64,000 nucleotides of DNA, taken from Trichobilharzia szidati. Taxonomy: Eukaryota > Platyhelminthes > Trematoda > Strigeidida > Schistosomatidae. The DNA lies in NCBI GenBank assembly GCA_944472155.2, contig OX235279.1, positions 58,191,564-58,255,563 on the forward strand, given 5' to 3'. Positions within the stretch are counted from its first letter, which is position 1. Every line of letters starts with the position of its first letter. Under the pieces are notes generated by a model. The model made no database searches. It was not told the DNA's origin and saw only the letters and a program-made list of their open reading frames with translations. Shown here one piece after another: positions 59,530 to 64,000 of the stretch. The translations under genes and the position numbers were made by a program.

Positions 59530-59668
59530 TTTGATGTCAGAGGAAGCAAACGATACAGCGTTGAGGAAAAACGTGGGAGATGTGAAAGGAACACAAAATG
59601 AAGGCCAGACGTAGCACAATACGGAAGATTTGTGCAAATGGTACTTTGAGGATAAGGTGTACATAAGA
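59530..59668 (-). repeat. Unclassified dispersed repeat, copy 2
   Basis: Reverse complement aligns with 18350-18480. No coding family recognised. Confidence 0.75.
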
Positions 59669-61439
59669 TGATAACCACAACATATCTTTTGAATAAATAC
59701 AACCACATACATTTCATTTTTTCACTTTATCGTCGTTTTTGCTGCGACACAATTTACATCAAATGTGTGAAAACTGTTTTTTTCTCAAATGGGCTGCTAT
59801 CCAGAGAACTTCAGGTTGATAGTATGAACCTAATATTCCTGACATCCATTTCGTCTGTTAAGAAACTGTGCTTTTCATAGAATATAACTGTTTGCATTTT
59901 TTGATAGTTGTTGTATGATAAGTAATTTTTTGCATACTGTGAACAATTAATTACAAACGTAGAGACGGAAGTTGTTGGAATAAAAATATTTTCAGAGGGA
60001 ATTCTGTATATAAAAGGCCCCCAATAATCTCTCAAGAAATCTGGATAAAGAATTTAGATGCTTCTGTTATTCTCACAACTTGCTAATATAGTATTCCCTC
60101 TGTTTAAGAAACTTATGTAAAAACGTAAGGCACAACAATGAATAACCTTTATAAAATTATATTTGTAAATGAATAACCTTGAATAAAATTTCTTCAAGTC
60201 GAGTAAGTTCATAAAACTAATCATTCACAAGTAAGTCATACTGTCAACAAGGCATACAGGTGCTGTTATACATAAAACTTGATAAGCATACATGCACACA
60301 GATTTCTCTTGCTCAAAGTCATCAATGCAGATTAATATCTGAAATTCAAATAAGCGTAAGAATCATACTGACACTAGTGATCCATGGATTTTTATCCACT
60401 ACCCCCCTCCCAGTGCTCTCCCCCTTTGAGATTCATCAGTTCATAGTGAGGATTATGTAAAGCAGAAAACAATGATCCAAAAAATCACATCTTTAGTACG
60501 CCTAAAATAAAAGTCAAATTGACAACTTATGTGTATACATGTATGACATGACATTTGGGGGTAAACGTAGGGTAATCACGAATAAAAATTTAGTTTGCGT
60601 GTGTCTAAATTTCAAATGATTAGACTATTAGAATGGCTGTCAGATTAAAGATTCGTCAAAGATTATAAAGGTAAGAATAAGAGAGATGAATATTGTGCTC
60701 TTATAACAGCTCCTCGGTTATTTGACTAGTCTTTCTCTTCTTTTCTTCTTCTCCTGCCTGCCTCTCTCACTCATTAAGCAGGAAAAAAATTAGCTGGAAA
60801 TTCATCAAGGGTAAAAATAATGTAAAGATTAGTACATATTTGACAACATGCTCTCATTGGTTTAATTTAGGAAAAGTCTATATAGTTAACTCTAATTAAT
60901 GAAAATAATAGGCATGTCTAATTAAATACTACCATTACATAATCCTTGCCGAAATAAATCCTTTATAGGTTAATAATATGACGTAGAAATCATTTGCATT
61001 TACTCTCTACAGTTAATGCTCCAAGTGTTGATCACTCTCCTTAATCAAAGTTCAGAGACCATGAAACCCCTTAAATAGTTTTCTCTCAAGGTGTAAGATC
61101 AGTTTCCCAAATGAACCACTCAATTCATCACTTAAATCGTGAATGAATAATTGTCGTGATTTAAAATTACATCCTACAGTCGCAAAGTTGATTGTTAGGT
61201 AAAATAAAAGTTTATTAAAATAAGGATGTATCGTTTTCAAATTACACTCTTTAACTATGTTAGAGAACTGATAAGGGAAGCACTCCACTAACAGTATAAC
61301 CGTGATCATCATCATCGTCATCATCAGTTCTCTCATTTGAGCACTTCACATTTAACTATTTTACTTCACTTTCCTGTGTGATGGTAGAAGACACTCATTG
61401 CTAAATGTTTCAGTGAATGTAATTGGTATGGATTGCAAA
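59669..61439. other. Non-coding stretch
   Basis: No exon or repeat recognised. Short TCA/ATC-rich run near 61300-61327. Confidence 0.4.
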
Positions 61440-61700
61440 AATAATTGTCTTCTATGGGTTTCAAAGCCGATAAGTTGTCAGAAGAGTCAGCTAAGACAAG
61501 ACTTCAGGTGAATACTGAGGCGATGAAGATACCTAACCAACTACAACATGCACCAATCACTGTCAAAAGGGGGTAATCTAAAAGAAGTCCTCTTTTTCAA
61601 TTACTTGACGCCACCGTCTCAATTACAGATGGGTGACACAGTAGTAAATGTTAAAGCTGGCCAACCAGAATTGGGAAAGCAAGAGAGGTAAGCGTCCGGA
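61440..61700 (+). mobile_element. RTE-clade fragment, copy 5
   Basis: Internal post-RT fragment: FKADKLSEESAKTRLQVNTE.. then the CCAACTACAACA spot, LKEVLFFNYL-like text and RIGKARE, which correspond to the same region of the copies at 52.9 and 62.5 kb. No 3' tail. Confidence 0.75.
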
Positions 61701-62299
61701 AGTGACATGAAGGGGGTTAAAATTACACTAAGTATAGCTAATAGATCGGGAGTTATGCATTGGCGGAAAAAACACAAAAATGCACACCCTTCATACTGTA
61801 ATCATCCAGTTATGAATTTTTCAAACTAATTTTCTCTTATTTAACCAGCAAATATGAATAGTGATGTGCTCATCCTTAAAATAAATCTGTTATTACTTTC
61901 AATTAGCGCAATTCAGCTGCTTATAGCCACAAAATGTATCTTATTCATTATACCTAAAGTCTAAATTTGACATAGTTTATGTTGTTATCCGTAGACAACT
62001 TCAACCTCCTGTTAGTCTCAATCTGGACCAACGTAAGGATTTTTCTTCAAGTGTCTGATCCTTTGTTTTTATACTCATACTAATGTCTATACAACTGTAA
62101 CTGTAACACATGATGACCTTAAATAAATAGAATATGTCTTTATTTATCTGTTTCTGAGATGGGAATATTGCACAAGTGAATCTTTATCATACTACAAATG
62201 AATGTTTGATATTGTCTACTGAGCAGATTGTCTGATGTTGAAGATTTATTAACTACTATGCTTTGTAGCCACTCAATGCACATATATTTTTGTGATCTT
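61701..62299. other. Non-coding gap between RTE fragments
   Basis: No recognisable feature. Confidence 0.4.
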
Positions 62300-63050
62300 A
62301 TGTCCTCTTACAAAAAGGCAGACATGCGTTAGACCGACGAGATGACATTAGAAGATCTGGACTTCGCGGATGATTTAAATCTAATGTAACACGAACTCGA
62401 AAATCTACCGATGAAGACCAGAAGAAGCAGTGAAGACATGACTTCAGGTGAACATTGAGAAGATAATAGCGATGAAGATACCAAACCACCACCAACAACA
62501 ACCACTCTCGAAGACAGAAATCTAAAGGAAGTCATCTCTTTCACTTATCTAGGTAGCTTGGCTGAGGATGTCAAAAGTAGGATCGGAAAAGCGAGAAAAT
62601 CAGTGTGTAATCCTCTGCATTTGGCATAAGAATCCGAATTTTCAACACCAATGTCAAGTCAGTTCTTCTATGTGATTCAGAGACGTGGCGGGTTACGAAA
62701 GCATTTCCAACAGCCTGCCCTTATTCTGAGTCACATGGCCGGCCAGGAAGGATTAGTAACAAGAAGCCCTGGTGATGAACCAACCGAAGACCTATTGCCC
62801 AACAAATAAGGAGAAGGAAGTGGACAGGGATCATCCATACACTGAAGAGACTGTTGAGTGACATCATGCGCCAGACTTTCGGAAGAGCCGAGTTGGAAAC
62901 TCCAGAGTGGCATACAAAAGATTGTTTGGCGATTAGATGAGAGCTTACACGTAATCATGGAGCCAGCTGTAAAAGGCTTCAGGGAACGATGTGAAATGGA
63001 CATATCCTGTTGAAGCCCTATGTTTCACTCGAAACCCATGGGGATAATAA
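62300..63050 (+). mobile_element. RTE-clade retrotransposon 3' half, copy 6
   Basis: Begins at the RT catalytic motif: LDFADDLNLM near 62355-62385 keeps the FADD residues. The post-RT region (ISFTYLGSLAEDVKSRIGKARKS) follows, and the 3' end is TTGAAGCCCTATGTTTCACTC..ACCCATGGGGATAATAATAAC. Interrupted by stops and frameshifts. Confidence 0.88.
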
Positions 63051-64000
63051 TAACATTTTCTCTTAACAGTCACGCATATTGGATGAATTGGGATCAAAAA
63101 TCAGTGTAACTGAACAGTTGTGCAGTAGCATATCTCTGATTTTTCTTATTTTCAAGTTCTGGCACTATTCAGTATAGTTTCTTCATCGAAAAGTAGTTGC
63201 TAATAAATCTCCAATTTAAATATGGCCTGATTTTCTTACTGCCTGAGAGTTATATCACACTTTCACCAATAAAACACTAAAATATAAAACATGAGTATTT
63301 ACAGTATACATTTATTTTAAACACTTGGAATCTTGCGTGAATTTATTTCATTCATTTAATTTGTTCTTAAATTTCACCTTTAATGACATACAATCAGCTG
63401 ATACATTTTTCATTATGCTAAGGCAAGGGAAATATATTTTCTTTGGCGTCACTTAGTTGCATATACACCGATAAATACAACATTGTAATCAACGGGAAAG
63501 GGGTGTGTTGAAAAACAAAAAGCGGATAATAAATTGTTGAGTTAGTCATATATCCACGTACTTTATATAAAATAATTTTTATTCACTGTCAGCAATATTG
63601 GCTACATCTTTTCTTCTTCATAAAAGGCCGTGCTTCCTTCTGTTTTAGGAAGAATATTTTCATTGAAACAAAAAGACGATAAAAATAACAATTATATCAA
63701 ATCTCGAGTCGAGTTTCTCAACTACTTTTCATATATCTACATAACTGCGTGACTGAAATGATAAAGAAAAAACAATAATACTTTATTTTTATACTTAAGA
63801 CTAGTGAAATTCAGGAAATAATCGAACAATTCTTTATATTTATGAATATCCTGAATATGCGCTGTACGTTTAGTGGAAGATGAGAATGTCTACTCGATTT
63901 CAATGCACATAGAATGAGGAAATATGTCTGTAGGCAGAATAAAAAGAGTCTAGGTGGATGGAGTTCGTCTCTCTCTCTCTCCTTTTTCTTTCTCATCTAC
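63051..64000. other. Non-coding stretch ending in a CT-rich run
   Basis: No gene recognised. Bases 63966-64000 are pyrimidine-rich with a short (TC)n tract. Confidence 0.4.

Noticed and set aside
1..64000. CRISPR arrays, operons, riboswitches, viral genomes
   Set aside because: Nothing of this kind is visible; sequence style, introns and SINEs are those of an animal nuclear genome.

Overview
The window is A+T-rich animal nuclear DNA. It most resembles a schistosome (blood fluke): it combines tRNA-like SINEs carrying hammerhead-ribozyme motifs (the schistosome Sm-alpha type), RTE-clade non-LTR retrotransposons with fold-over tails, and Penelope-like elements. I cannot fix the species from sequence alone. 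No prokaryotic features, rRNA genes or convincing free-standing tRNA genes were seen.

The only recognisable host gene is on the + strand between about 9.4 and 20.5 kb. Five exons (9386-9476, 15521-15588, 17114-18077, 19151-19211, 20006-20509) have AG/GT borders and agree in reading phase at all four junctions. The first two together encode one CCHHC zinc finger of the MYT1/ST18 transcription-factor family, with a 6-kb intron splitting the finger. The third is a long Asn/Ser-rich exon ending near a PIDLS (CtBP-type) motif. The last carries a stop codon followed by AATAAA. The 5' part of the gene was not found and probably lies in unseen small exons or upstream of the window. Further right, isolated exon-like segments (36331-36455, 41726-41876, 48906-49050, 59241-59407) are listed as low-confidence candidates for a second + strand gene.

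The rest is repeat-filled intron and intergenic DNA. One RTE family has six decayed copies (0.66-1.96 kb +, 42.4-42.8 kb -, 51.8-53.75 kb +, 54.78-55.96 kb -, 61.4-61.7 kb +, 62.3-63.05 kb +). Two Penelope-like elements are present: a decayed RT plus GIY-YIG element at 31.08-32.73 kb, and a GIY-YIG 3' end at 27.3-28.05 kb preceded by a nearly perfect inverted copy of its own 3' end. Three kinds of tRNA-derived SINE occur: (i) a SINE whose 3' tail matches the RTE 3' end (seven copies), (ii) hammerhead SINEs with stem I of the GTACTG type, and (iii) Sm-alpha-like hammerhead SINEs.

The most interesting structure is recurrent: several hammerhead SINEs are fold-backs, in which two inverted hammerhead-bearing arms enclose a tRNA-like core. 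The best (58820-59121) has perfect 101-bp arms around a 68-bp tRNA-like spacer. Several copies have clean 10-13 bp target-site duplications, so the fold-back form appears to have inserted as a unit.
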